Shown: positions 23,701-35,159 of the stretch, in pieces
How positions within the stretch are numbered: position 1 is the stretch's first letter
Layout: each line of letters starts with the position of its first letter
NCBI GenBank assembly: GCA_973895155.1
Contig: OZ316898.1
Span: 14,384,001-14,448,000, forward strand
Direction: 5' to 3'
Length of the DNA: 64,000 nucleotides
Source: Marsupella aquatica
Taxonomy: Eukaryota; Marchantiophyta
Made by a program: the position numbers and the translations under genes
The notes under the pieces: model-generated
Told to the model about the DNA's origin: nothing
What the model saw: only the letters and a program-made list of their open reading frames with translations
Databases searched by the model: none

Positions 23701-24155
23701 GGAATTCTCTCTGATCGGCGACTGGCACCCGAATCCCTCCCCTGTTGTGCGGTGCTGTCAATCTCAGCAGCCACTGCCAGCGACACGGAGCATATCGCAG
23801 CCGATACAGCTCTATCCAAGCCCCTGGCTCGACTGGCTAGAGCCGTCCCTACGAAGGACTTCACCTTCTCAGCCTCGGATTCCCACTTCGCCCGTGCAGA
23901 GTGCAAAAACGCCTCCGCATTCCTCACCGCCTCCTGAAGCGGATTTCGAAACACTTCCAAGTAGTCCCTCCCATTCCTCCTCGGCCGGGCTGCAGGTACT
24001 CCCCGCTTCCTTCCCGGTCGCTCCAATTCTGGAATCATGGTGCTGCTGCATGTTGACGAGGACGACGTGCAGGACGACACCGGAAGCTTCACCGAGGAGA
24101 ACGAAATGCGCGCTGGCCGCGGCGAGCACGCGCCTGGAGTCGCCTTAGCGCGCAT
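17749..24155 (-). CDS. OEP80: Outer envelope protein of 80 kDa, Omp85/BamA-type barrel (OEP80)
   Basis: Sixteen minus-strand exons: 24155-23400, 22742-22649, 22422-22340, 22152-22055, 21897-21828, 21425-21332, 21226-21142, 20895-20860, 20661-20508, 20224-20063, 19248-19178, 18979-18901, 18778-18663, 18377-18230, 18114-18045, 17903-17749; 2271 bases, 756 residues, all phases consistent. OEP80 is an essential plastid outer-envelope Omp85 protein thought to insert beta-barrel proteins. The N-terminal 170 residues are basic, Ser/Pro-rich and transit-like. POTRA repeats follow ([49 protein letters not shown]). The barrel begins near GGFSAGGG (about residue 415) and includes [48 protein letters not shown] (the lid-loop VRGY) and the terminal strand FHFGIGYRN. 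The intron at 21426-21827 uses a GC donor (CAG|GCAAGT). The ATG at 24153-24155 is preferred; an internal ATG at M41 is an alternative. Confidence 0.94.
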
Positions 24156-24724
24156 GCTTCCTCCCACTCACTCCCTCCTCCTCATTCAGCAGCACCGGAT
24201 AATTGTATCGCACATTCCATCACGTCGTTCTTCGTCTCGCAATCCTCGTTCACATTACAATATCTCTAGAGCAAATGAATGGACGAGAAGCCAAACCAAC
24301 GAGCAGTGTGAGTGATCAGACAGAACAGAAGGGAAGAGAAGAGAAGTGAAGAGAAGAGAGCTTGCTCGTTCGTATGCCATACCTCAAAGAGTTCTCTCGT
24401 TCCTGATGAAACCCCAAACCCAATGAAACCTAAAAGCCGGCCCAGCCTATCCCGGGTGGGTCGGGGCCCACAATATCCCCAAGTCCCTCGTGCGCAGGCC
24501 AAGTGGAATTCCCAGTGAGAGTGGCGGGTGTCCTAATGCGCATTGGCCCCCATGCTTTTAGAGTTCATCAGTCACCTCTGCCTAATAGGAGTCCCAAAAC
24601 CGCAAAACTTGATGTACCTTAATTAAACTAGAGTAAGGTTATGAAGAGAAAAAGTTATGAGGACGCTACCAAATTCATAATAGGGCGCCCTCAGACACGG
24701 ATGATTCTCAAAGGTTCATAGATG
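24156..24724. promoter_or_regulatory. OEP80 upstream region
   Basis: Presumed promoter and leader of the minus-strand OEP80 gene. It contains a purine-rich microsatellite (GAAGA units, 24331-24360), which is a CT-run on the gene's own strand. No TATA box was identified. Confidence 0.35.
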
Positions 24725-26865
24725 CTGATGATGGTTTTTGGGCATAAACAAATGGCCACAGCTTTTTCACAAGGTTATGGAAAAGTTTGTTTATTGTTTG
24801 CTAGCCTCTGTAGTGATTTATGGTCATAGTATATATCATCAATCTTTATTGCAAAAAGTTATGGATCATGAGTTGGTTCTCCATAACCTTTTATGTCAAT
24901 GACCTTGAGTTCCACCAATTTGTTAGGTTTGAGATCCCCTAACACAGAACATTTTGCAGTTTGACCATAAGTCACCGTAGAGACTACAAGTAACTGTAGA
25001 GATTGGTGGGAAGAAATTAAAAACCTTCTACACAACCCTGTGAACAAATTTACAGCCATTTGTTTATGGCCAGAAGCCACCACCGGGAATGATGATGTTC
25101 TACAATGTCCTAGTAAGTCAACATTTGGTAGTGTAGCATAGCCAGTTAGCTTGCTGGTAGTGCATAACCTCCCTTTTTTTCCCTGGAGAATCAATAGTTA
25201 GAATCTTGAAAATTGTGTGTCAAAAAACCTAAGAAAGTTTTAAATATACCACCTCCAGACTAGGTCTAGATTCTGTGACAAAAATGCTCACCATATGAAA
25301 AGTGGGCCCCTCACATCCCAATTAGTACTAGGAAAATTAGAGTAGGCACTGGCCTGGCTCCTGTCATTATGTAGACTGAAGTGTATTTGGGCATCTCTAG
25401 TCAATGGTTTAGACTCCTTGGATCACCAAAGTAAAATGCATTGCTACTCCAGTTGTTATGTGTAGGATAACCTATGGGCTGAAGTCTGTTGTGGCATGTA
25501 CTCCTTGTATGTTTGAGCACGGGGGACTATAGCCCATGGATTACCAACTGAAGCATAAAGCTTCCTTGTTAGTCTTCAAAAAACTATACTTTGGAGCAGT
25601 TGTACCCTCATTAATGTCAGCAACACAAAGAATTAAATCAGAGAAGTTTGGGGGCCAAGCTACTCCAGGTAGCAAGGACATATGACCCAGAGCCTTCAAT
25701 GAAAATACAAATTAAGGACAATGACTATTTATGTACTGTAGGTCTTTCTTCAATTGGTGGGCTACTAGTGATTGTCTGTGTAAAACCTACCAAGGGCACA
25801 TCAATGACTAAACATGGAATTTTAAGGCTGCGCACAGCTTAGGCCTTGTTGGTCCTGACTTGAAGATGTTGCAATGGGCACCAGGTTGAACAAAGTTGTT
25901 AGTTGCGTATTCTTTGGCAACAGGGTTGATAATATTGTCCAGTCACAGAAGCCCAACCCTGGCTTCCTTGTTCCCTCACAAGATGGTTAGCAGCACCTTG
26001 ATGGCAAGTTACCAATTCACACTTCAAGCGAATGTCAAACGTACGGGTTCTCACTGCTCCTCATTCTCCACAAAGCTACTATGAACATTTCCAGCTACCC
26101 AGGAGCACACCAGAAGTGTGAAAAAGGCTAGGAGCTTCAGTCTGACCTTGAGTGAAGAGATGGCAATCACAGCCACTAGTATGAGAAATAGTCCCAACAA
26201 TGGTCAAACACTTGATGATGGTTGAGACTTGATTTTGATACACCTACTGTAGCTGGTATCAACTCCATTGTTGGGAGGGTGCATGTGGTGCTTTTGCACA
26301 ATGATGGGAATGTGGGCGGATGCACAAGTGTAACACACCATGTTATGATTGAGATCACTGCATTGTCAAAGAACTGCACTGGATTCTTGCGTCATAGTGC
26401 TAGTCTATACTCCCCTGATCAACCAGGGAGGACTGAACTGTTCGCCCCAACTCTAAGGTACTAAATTCAGCTCATCTCTTGGCTGTGTTTAAGTTGTTGT
26501 CCCTATTCCACTCCGGCTCAAAGGCTGTCAATAACTGTTTATGGGGACCTTTGGGCAGTCCTTGGCATTGCAACACTTGGTTAGCATGTGTTTTGATCCT
26601 TTGGTTTTGTTTGTCTCTGTAGCCCATTTTTTCCGCAGTGGTTGTTAGAATTCAATGGGGTGCGCAGTCTCACTTGTAAAAAAGGAAATAAAGGCTTTAT
26701 GTAAAGATGCCATATTAGCTTTATCATTACAGGTGGTTGCTTCAAGCCATTCAGAAATGACAACAACAATTTTCAGAGGGTTGTGTAAAGTATGTATGTT
26801 TTTAGTTTTTGTTTTACTAGACTCTATAGTGACTTACCATATTTCATATGATGATTATTTACTAT
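24725..26865. repeat. Dispersed repeat family with inverted copies; no gene
   Basis: Three copies of a unit of about 130-150 bp were seen: plus orientation at about 24725-24855, minus at about 24955-25090, plus at about 26728-26865. Shared words include CATAAACAAATGGC, CACAGGGTTGTGTA (AAGGTTATGGA variant) and CTCTGTAGTGA.TTATGGTCA. The first two form an inverted pair about 100 bp apart. The 1.6 kb between the second and third copies has no open frame of note. A decayed transposon is likely, but the class is unclear. Confidence 0.5.
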
Positions 26866-27219
26866 AAAATGCTATCTAGCTATGTAGTCGTGATTGAAAG
26901 CTACTCTTTGGGGCCTAGAGTCTAGATTGAAGCCTCTAGACCATAACTCTGGTTTGAAGCTGACATTGCAAGTGGGAAACAGGGATTGGGGGCAGGATGA
27001 GTCTCAAAAAATGGCACAACAAGCTTAAATGTACTCAACTCTATTAGTGCTCAAAAGAATGGCACGTACACTAATCCGGTTCTCCATAACTTTTTTTGTT
27101 CGTAACCTTAACTGGTGGAACCTAGTGGTTGAAGTACATCAAGGTTTGAGACCCAGTGTTACAGAGATCCAATGAACACCCGTGTGTGCCAGAGTAGTTT
27201 CTTAAGGTTTTTTCCTTTT

Positions 27220-27600
27220 TGGCTTGTGGCCAGTGTCACCTTGTGTGAAGGAGAATATGCTAGGAATACTCCTGATTCAATTTTCCTAGATCACGTTCTG
27301 GCTATCAGATCTCCCTCAACATAACTATGTCTGGTAGATTGTGGCTAAGGGTTGTGTGGCTAGGTGAGAAATTGGAAAGTCGAAGACAGGAATGTAGTTA
27401 TTTTTGCCTGTGTGGCCAATGCCACCGAAGGAGGAGATGCAAGGGAATATTACTAATTTAATTTACTATGGTACTTCTGAACGTCAGATCTCCATAGATT
27501 TAAGGATGGCTGTGTTAGATTCTGATTTATAGGGTGCGGCTAAGTGGAAAAGTGGCTAGTAGAAAACAGGAATGTAACGAATTTTCGCCGAAGTGGCTAA
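27220..27600. repeat. Two-copy tandem duplication, about 180 bp unit
   Basis: Copy one (about 27226-27405) and copy two (about 27406-27590) share, in order, TGGCCAxTG.CACC, GGAGA..ATGC, GGAATA, CAGATCTCC, GTTAGATT and GACAGGAATGTA, ending in TTTTTGCC/TTTTCGCC. It lies directly upstream of the RUS-family gene. Confidence 0.6.
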
Positions 27601-27994
27601 TAGTTTTTAGAGAAGTGAAATATAAGCGAAGTTTAGCCACCAAATATTCGCCACTGAACTACAGGAGAAACGCTGGTTTGCGCCCCTGAGTCAATGTTTG
27701 CCCTTTCCAAACTCAGGCGACTTATTTCGGGTCTTCTACTCATCACTTTCGTTGTCGAAGAATACAGGCCTGAATCGAGCAACCTGAGGTGCAATGGCAG
27801 CGTGAAGGGAAGAGCTCGAGCTTGCATAATTTGTGGCGCTGTCGTGCTGGTTGCATTGCTGCATACGAGCCGCAAAATGCACTGAAGCTGAGTGCATTTC
27901 TACGGAACTGTGGGGACCAGCCTCCTCGACAGCGGGTCAAGAAAAAAGAAATACACTCGATTAATAATAGTGTTGTGTGGAGAGCTCCGCGCAT

Positions 27995-30900
27995 ATGGAG
28001 GACGCGAAGGATGCGCAGCTCGGGCTCTGGGAGCTCAACATAGGGGGCGTCCAGCCCGTCCGCACTGCCGCTCTGGTTCGCCAAAATGCATCCGGGCTCC
28101 AATTCAAGAGGTAACATTCTTGCCGATGTCATGTCACGTCCAACAGAGAGCACAGAGAGGCGCGGCTGATTAAGTTGTCGTCGAAGAAGCCAATTAGCCT
28201 GGCGATGTCTCTCTATTTACCGATCGAAACGAACTATGTGGAATGGGGAGTTGTGCCTATTTTGCACGTGGCAGACTTGCACAGTTCCAGCTCGTTCGCA
28301 ATTTCAGATGTGAGGGTATACATTAATTGAGGGCAACCAGAGGACCAATTAAAGGAATGCCTTGAAGCTGATATCTTCAATGTCGGTTCCGCAGAAATGC
28401 ACGGGCTGTTTCGCTCGGACTATGGAAGAATCTGAAGTCGGCCTTCCTGCCCGAGGTAATCGATCACCGTTTGCTGTATGAATTTAAAAGAACTTGGCTT
28501 TGGCCTGCAGGGTAGATTGACCTGTAGTGCCAGGTGCACATCATGGCGACATTTTGATAATTAACTCGCGCTGTCACGAGTGGTCCAGCTGCGGAAAAGG
28601 TCAGGCAAGAGTTTTGAGTTAGGAGTTAGGAGTTAGGAGTCTTCCTTTTTCTCTCATTTTGAACGCATTCTGTTTTCAAGTTACGTCGTCTCCATTAACA
28701 CCAGTATCTGTGTTGCAGGGCTATCCAAACAGTGTCACTGCGGACTACCTTCCTTTCCAGACTTGGGATACTTTGCAGGTGTGCACATTAGCCCCATTTT
28801 CTGCTTTTGTACGATTATTAATCAATTCGTCGGTGTTATACATGGCAGCTTGCCACTCCTGTGTCTTGTACAACCCATGTGCTGAACTGAAGCACTCGTT
28901 TCTTCAAAGCCGATGTTTGTGCCAATTCCTGTTTCTCATTCAAACTTGTGACGGCTAATATTTGTTTTCTGTATTCATCTCTCTAATCTCGTATTTGGAT
29001 TGCTAATGCCCAACAGGGTCTTTCTACCTACGTACGAAGCATGCTCTCCACTCAGGTGAAGCTAATCGCGAATATTAGACTCCTGTCCTTTCATGCTTCC
29101 CATTTCACTCCATACCGTTTTCATTGTTGGGATTCTCATGTCTTACTGGGTATCAGTGTCTGATTAGGCTTGCAGGCCCTTCTTGGAGGGATAGGAGTGG
29201 GTGAAACAAAAGCAACCGTAGTGGGAGCAACATTTCAGGTGGGAAAGAGCTGTCCAGGCACCAAGATGGTTATTTGCTGATAGGAATATCTATAAGGCTG
29301 GATCTTTTAATGTCCTTTTCGATGTGCAAGCAAGATAATGAGGTCCCTTCAGTCTCTCCTCTGTATTCGGTTTACTATATAGGTTCACTTCAGTATCTAC
29401 TTAATTCAAAGAAGCAAGTCCCACTCAACCACTTTTTTTCCTGTGGTTGCAGTGGTTTCTGCGTGATTTTACGGGAATGCTCGGCGGAATTCTATTTACC
29501 CTCTATCAAGTTAAGTCCTCTTGAGAGTATAAATTGTTGTCTAAGACCAACAAAGGTCGACTCTCTTAGATTTTTATTCGTGCATTTTACCGTGAATGTG
29601 GCAGCATTTCATCGCAGTTCAAATGTTTTCGTTCCGTGCAGAGTAACTGCTACTGCTTGTAGACTTATCGTCTTGGTTGGTTTTTTGTCGTCTCTCCTCT
29701 GTGTGGGTGGGTGGGATGATGGTTCTTCAGGGCTCGAACTTAGACAGCAGCGCCAAACAATGGCGCCTTGCTGCCGATTTCCTGAATGATATGGGTATGA
29801 CAACTGATCTACACTGGACCTTGGTGTGGGAATCCTTACCAATAAATTTTGTTCCAAGCTAATGACTGTCACTGCTTGTGCAGGGATGTTGATGGACCTG
29901 ATTTCGCCCCTGTTCCCTGGCTCTTTTCTCACCATCTTGTGTATAGGCAGCATTGCAAGAGCCATCAGTGAGTCTGCTTAATAATTTGTATTGAATCGCT
30001 CTTAACCGGATGTTCATGTTGTGGTCTGATTGTTCTAGAAATTCATTAGTTGTGTTCGCATTCAAGTTTGCGGCCAGTAAGAAGGCATGCTTAAGCAGTG
30101 CTTGTTTTCATCGTAATAGCTGGAACAGCAAGTGGAGCTACAAGAGCAGCCCTAACTCAGCACTTCGCCGTACGACAGAATGCCGCAGATGTGCAAGCAA
30201 AGGTGCTATCTGGCATCACTAAACAGTTTCATGGTCTATGGTCTAGGTTTTAACTATGACACGTCGCATTCATGTAATACATTCAATCAGGTGTAATTGT
30301 CTTAGATAGTTCAGACCATTACATGCAGGAGGGGAGTCAGGAGACAGCTGCTACCATGGTGGGCATGTTGCTGGGGATGGTTGTTGCACGTGCAACAGCC
30401 GGTGACGCTGTTGCCATGTGGATATCGTTTTTGGTCCTCACAGCTTTCCACATGTATGGTATGTTACTTTCATCACATGAGAAGACTTAGTTGTATCAGT
30501 ACCAACACTTCCCAAAAGTGAAGAAGGTCAAAATCTTAACAAAAGTGAAGAAGGTAGAATATTAAAGACAGTTCAAATACTTTTGAGCTATTATGCTGTG
30601 CCAGAAACCATTGTTGGTGATTTTGGAGTATTCTTGCACTCACCACTGATATTCTGTGGTTGTCGTTGCTAACGGGCTGTCTTTGCAGCAAACTACAGGG
30701 CGGTTCGAAGTCTTTGTCTGACTAGCCTCAATCCTGAAAGAACACAAATTCTTTTGCGATCATACCTGAGGCACGATACAGGTCTCCTAGCTTGACATTC
30801 TTGATCGACGTCGTACCTTGTGTTTCGGTTACTGAATTCTCTAGCCGTCAAGATTGTCATTTCCTGATTAATCTTCCCTTACTTAGAAGTGCATTCCTGC

Positions 30901-32391
30901 GTCATTAGTTATGATCCATATCCCTTGGTCTTGCTTTGGAATACCCACTTCCTGAGCGATGGTAAACAAATTTTCCCTACCAAAATTCAAGGTGTCATTT
31001 TGGTCCACTTGAATAGGGACAATTTGAATGAGATAAGTTAAGTGAATTTGATGTCAACGCAATTTGTATACAGGCATGATATGTCTGTATACATTCAGTG
31101 TTTTCCAAGCGCAAGTGGTTTCCAAGACATTCTAAATGGTTCACATTTAGGCTCTTGGTTCTGTGATATGCAGTTCAACTTCCTACGCCAAAAGAAATGT
31201 CAGTTCAAGAGCGTGTTCTTCCTCAGCTACCAGTACAGCAAGTGTTAGCAATGTGGAGACCGGGCACCTGTCGGAGAATATCTTTTGGATCTCGCATTTC
31301 TTCTCTTAGGCCACGCGGGGGGTAATAAGTTAAACTCTTGTTTCTCTTTTTGCACTTTGTGGTGTGGTTTATTCTATAGGTTAGCCTACCTGGCTTGTTC
31401 CTCATCAATTTGTAGAGATTGCAATTCTTCACGTGTCTGGAAGCAAGAAATTCTAGCAGTTGAGCTGATAAGGTCAAATTCGTCCTTGCGCAGATGGGAG
31501 GCTTTCACACGGATCTTGATTCACCAGTATGGAAGACGTAGGACGAGTTCTTTGTCTCAAAATTTCATGGTTTTGGTGATTCTCTGATTCTAGGAAAGGA
31601 GAAACTAGGTTTTTTCTGTAAGGGTCCACATGCTTAGCATAGATGAAGTCTTTGTTGTTCAACTTGTAGATACAGTGAAGCCGAAAAGGATGGTTTTGGA
31701 AAGTATTTACCGGTCTTCTGCTCTAAAATACTGTTAAAATTCACGCAATTGTATGCACTTCTGATCTTGATGGTTTCATTACAAACTCATCTGTTTGCGG
31801 ATGCAGAAGCGTACGTGGTATCGGTGGAGGATGGTGTCATTCATGTAATTTTGAACAGACGTGCATCAGCTCAAGACTATCTGCGAGCATATGTGCATGC
31901 TCTGCGTCTGAACGAGTTACTGGAAGGAAGTCCTACTGGCACTGCTGACTCCACAGCCGCAGAAAGGGACTGCTTAGCTTGGATGGAATCCTCTTATACA
32001 ATGTTCTTGAATATGGTATGGCTGACTTTAGTTGAATTATTTTTATGTCTGATGGATGGTCAAGGAAATGGTATTGATGATAATTCTGTTTACGGAGCAA
32101 GGAACATTTTAGGGGAATTGAAGATCCACAACACTGCTGATCTAATTTATGCGTCTTTGCAACATCAAGATTGTCATTAGATATTGTCAACAGAAATTCT
32201 GATTCATTTTGTGTTTGAGCTCGTGGCAGCTTCAACAATCAGGTTGGGTCATTAATCGCATTCAGATTTCAGCTACTGAGTGGCGGGCAGATTGGCCAGA
32301 GCAGTCATTAGGAACTGGGAAACTTGATTCATCTAGCAAAGACCAAACAGATGGGCTCCAACAGCTTTTAGCAGATAGTAAAGATGATTGA
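27995..32391 (+). CDS. Root UVB Sensitive family protein (DUF647), RUS3-like
   Basis: Fifteen plus-strand exons: 27995-28110, 28395-28455, 28719-28778, 29017-29055, 29176-29238, 29453-29509, 29731-29794, 29884-29967, 30120-30202, 30329-30458, 30689-30781, 31174-31321, 31494-31537, 31807-32015, 32230-32391. The total is 1413 bases, 470 residues, phase-consistent throughout. The DUF647 core is clear: FLPEGYPNSVTADYLPFQTWDTLQ, GLSTYVRSMLSTQ, LLGGIGVGETKATVVGATFQ, GMLGGILFTLYQGSNLD, MLMDLISPLFPGSF, GATRAALTQHFA, NAADVQAKEGSQET, AFHMYANYRAVRSL and LTSLNPERTQILL. Hydrophobic stretches suggest membrane association. The C-terminal part (AYVVSVEDGVIHVILN, then SGWVINRIQISATEWRADW) matches RUS proteins and the animal homologue C16orf58. 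Family members RUS1/RUS2 act in UV-B sensing and vitamin B6 handling in Arabidopsis; the role of this paralogue is not known to me. Exons 1, 12 and 13 are the least certain. Confidence 0.88.
28615..28640. repeat. Short tandem repeat (GAGTTAG)n in RUS intron 2
   Basis: About three and a half copies of the heptamer GAGTTAG lie in the intron between exons 2 and 3. Confidence 0.8.
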
Positions 32392-33588
32392 CTCACAGAT
32401 CTCTGGAAGCAGGGAACGGATGAGCTTTTGCTTACTGACAGTCATTTCTATGAAGCCTGCTTTTAGTGCAAAACATGGATGTTAGTGCAAGCATCAAGAT
32501 AGGTCTTTCTTCTTCTGCTTAAACCAGGGTGCTCTTCGTTGAATCCTTCGTTCATGGATTCGGGAAATACATAGACTCGGAAGCAAACTAAGGTGTTAGA
32601 GTCTATAAACTCTTCCTCTGCTCAGCTTCTGTTCAATAGCCAGTGTTGCATATGAGGTTCGTGCGTGGTGGATATTTGGTACTGTCATGAAATATAAATT
32701 GGCCCAGGTTTAGGGTATGCACAGATGTTTTTACTTTTTAAGAAGGGAAATCTCATTTGAGCAAGCTGTACAGTTACTGTAGATGGCAGGCATGGGAAAA
32801 CCGATGGGTTATATTGCCGTAGATTCTAATTTAATTTCTGCAACTGTCACAAGAGCCTGTGGTGCATGACAAATTTGAGCCGATACACATTGATTCACGA
32901 CAAGGAAATTCCCCGTCACCAAAAAGTCAGGGTAAAGAAGTTTTAGACTTGCCAGCGGTGTTGCAAGGATTATTTAGCAGATGGCATGTAGTAGCATCAT
33001 CGCAGCAGATCGAATAGGTGAAACTCATATCATCTCGACGTGCCATCCTGCAACATGGTAAAAACGATTTACAGTATTTTTTCGGCATGCCATGGATCTG
33101 GGAGTGAATCATTTTCATCACCTAGTCAATTTGTTCTAGTGAATTTAGGTAGCAATTTAGATCACATGGGATAGGTCAAATACATAGATTTGTGATATGA
33201 AAAGTCTCCAGCCTTGAAACGCGTTTGCAAGCAAACAAAAAGAAACCCGGAACGAAGAGTAAATAGGTGGCGAAGTGAACCACACGCAAATGATCGTCAA
33301 ATGCTTCGATCTCAAGCTGAAATGGAACCCCGAGTATTCACTCCTAGAGGCCTTTCCGGAAAACAAGGTGTTCCGATATTGTCAAGTATCCAACAAAAAC
33401 AGCCCAATGAGATGGCAGGTACCAAAAAATCCGCAGAGCCAGAACACGGAATCCTTGACACGGGAACCCTCCATACTGAGCAATTACGATTCCTTTGTGA
33501 ACTCCATTTAAATTATGCCACGCACAATATGGAGACGCAACTACATTGTCTGTGAGCCTAATGCTCTTTTATAATGTTCAACACTCAT
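32392..33588. other. Intergenic between convergent RUS-family and eL29 genes
   Basis: Expected to hold both 3' UTRs. Short open frames here (for example 33214-33555) show no homology. No RNA gene or repeat was seen. Confidence 0.45.
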
Positions 33589-33953
33589 TTACTCTTCCGC
33601 AGTATCCTCCGCCCCAGCTACTCTGTTGTGCTTCTTGGCATACCTTTGGTTCCTCAGGAACTTGGGGTCCATCTGCGCAAGGGAATTTTGCAGGCGGTCA
33701 AAATACGCACTTCAGAACAATCTGGACAGGGACATGATAACAACTTGAGCGAATGCGAAAACAACGAGAAAATAGATCTACGATCGAGCGTGAACCTCAT
33801 CGCTTTCAATGCCTGCTGGTCCAACAAAACTGTGCGACTGAAGAAACTTACTCCTTTCCTGGACACATATTTGGTCTTTTTCGGCTTCTTGATCCCATTT
33901 CTATGGGCCTTGTACGACTGATTGTGAGCCGTGTGATTCTTTGACTTTGCCAT
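33589..33953 (-). CDS. RPL29: 60S ribosomal protein L29 (eL29)
   Basis: Two coding exons on the minus strand: 33953-33852 and 33672-33589, 61 residues in all, the usual length for plant eL29. The start [12 protein letters not shown], the basic segment [12 protein letters not shown], and [13 protein letters not shown] in exon 2 are diagnostic. The intron has a GTAAGT donor and a TTGCGCAG acceptor. The protein is a small, very basic component of the large ribosomal subunit. The start codon is preceded by pyrimidine-rich acceptors at 33959 and 33974, so a 5' leader intron of about 1 kb is likely. Confidence 0.96.
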
Positions 33954-34641
33954 GGCAACTGCAGAGAAATATCCTGCAAAGGAGAAGAATGAACACTTCC
34001 GTTAGAAAGAATAACGTCAAAACAACAACCACGACGAGCTACGAGGATTCCTCAAGTTTTGTATCCTCAATTTCTCACTCAATTTATCCAAACAGGTCAT
34101 CAAGTGGCTGATTTCCTCAACTCCGTCGACTAGACAGAAGAGAACCTATGCGTCACTTGATCCCCCCAAGGCCACATTGACAATGAAGAAGGTTCAAAAG
34201 GAAGCACTGCAGCACGAAGGTCTAAAACACAAAATCTACGTTCCCGAACGGCCAACCCAACCCTACGAAATAATGGAAAAATTCACAGGAACGACATGAA
34301 AGCCAAAATCTGCGTTTCTGAGATGGACAGCATGACATAAGAAAACTGCCACAGAACAAGCAGGGGAAAAATGCTCAACTGAGAATTGATCGGGCAAAAC
34401 GACAGAAAGTGCAAAAAAACCGGCCACCACCCACATAGTTCTCAGCTTAATCGAACAACAAGAAAAATTCTTGAAGAGATCTAAAGAATGAAAAGGATTC
34501 GAGTTTTTCAGACATCTTCAACTCGAGGCAAGCAGCAACAATACCTAATTCAAATCATCACCTATACCCCCCACAGAAACGACAGGCAAGATGCACCACA
34601 GGCACGAGAAGCCACAGGAACACTTCCCTCACGGAGCCTTG

Positions 34642-34930
34642 TAAAACCACAGCAGGCAGAAGTGTTCCTGATCAAACTAGCCAGAAAACGTGCCGAAAAA
34701 GAACCAAATGTATGAAGACGGTACAAACATACCTCCCAGTCGTAGCCGATCAAAATCAAAAGATCACAGACGCGTTTCACCAGAGGGAAAAGACTGGGCG
34801 GAACAAAACCACAGAAGACAGAAGTATTCCTAACGCAAAAACTCGTAAAATTTCAACAGAGACGAGCTGCAACAAGAACCACACCGAGGAAGACGGTACC
34901 CACCTTCCTCACAGACGTAGCCGACCGAGA
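34642..34930. repeat. Imperfect tandem duplication (about 170 bp) in the eL29 leader intron
   Basis: Two copies are recognisable by AAAACCACAG.AG.CAGAAGT.TTCCT at their starts and GAAGACGGTAC, CCT.CCCAG and CGTAGCCGA at their ends (about 34642-34760 and about 34806-34935). Confidence 0.55.
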
Positions 34931-34996
34931 TCACCAGGGCACTACACTGCTAGAGAGAAACGGAAAGTCATGGCGATGAGCAAGCAGTGTTCTCAC

Positions 34997-35110
34997 CTGA
35001 GAGAGGCTCCGAGCGGTAGCAACGCGAAGACCGTGTGATCGGAAACAAACACTAGATGAGAGGCCAAGAAACCCTAAATGGGCCGAAGCTGTCGTAGCTA
35101 ACCCGGGTAT
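34997..35110 (-). promoter_or_regulatory. eL29 promoter with telo-box and site II, and leader exon
   Basis: AAACCCTAA (telo-box, 35069-35077) and TGGGCC (site II / TCP-type element, 35079-35084) lie one base apart. Together they are the typical promoter signature of plant ribosomal-protein genes. Downstream on the minus strand a leader exon would end at 34997 with donor CTCTCAG|GTGAGA, joined to the coding exon through the acceptor at 33974 or 33959. The motif pairing is seen directly; the leader exon is inferred from splice signals. Confidence 0.7.
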
Positions 35111-35159
35111 AAATCGCCACTGACCCAGAAGCAAAACAACCTGGTGTTTTTCATCCATC

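Noticed and set aside
23747-24148. 133-codon plus-strand ORF antisense to OEP80 exon 1
   Set aside because: Low-complexity Ser/Pro translation caused by the GC-rich antisense of a real coding exon.
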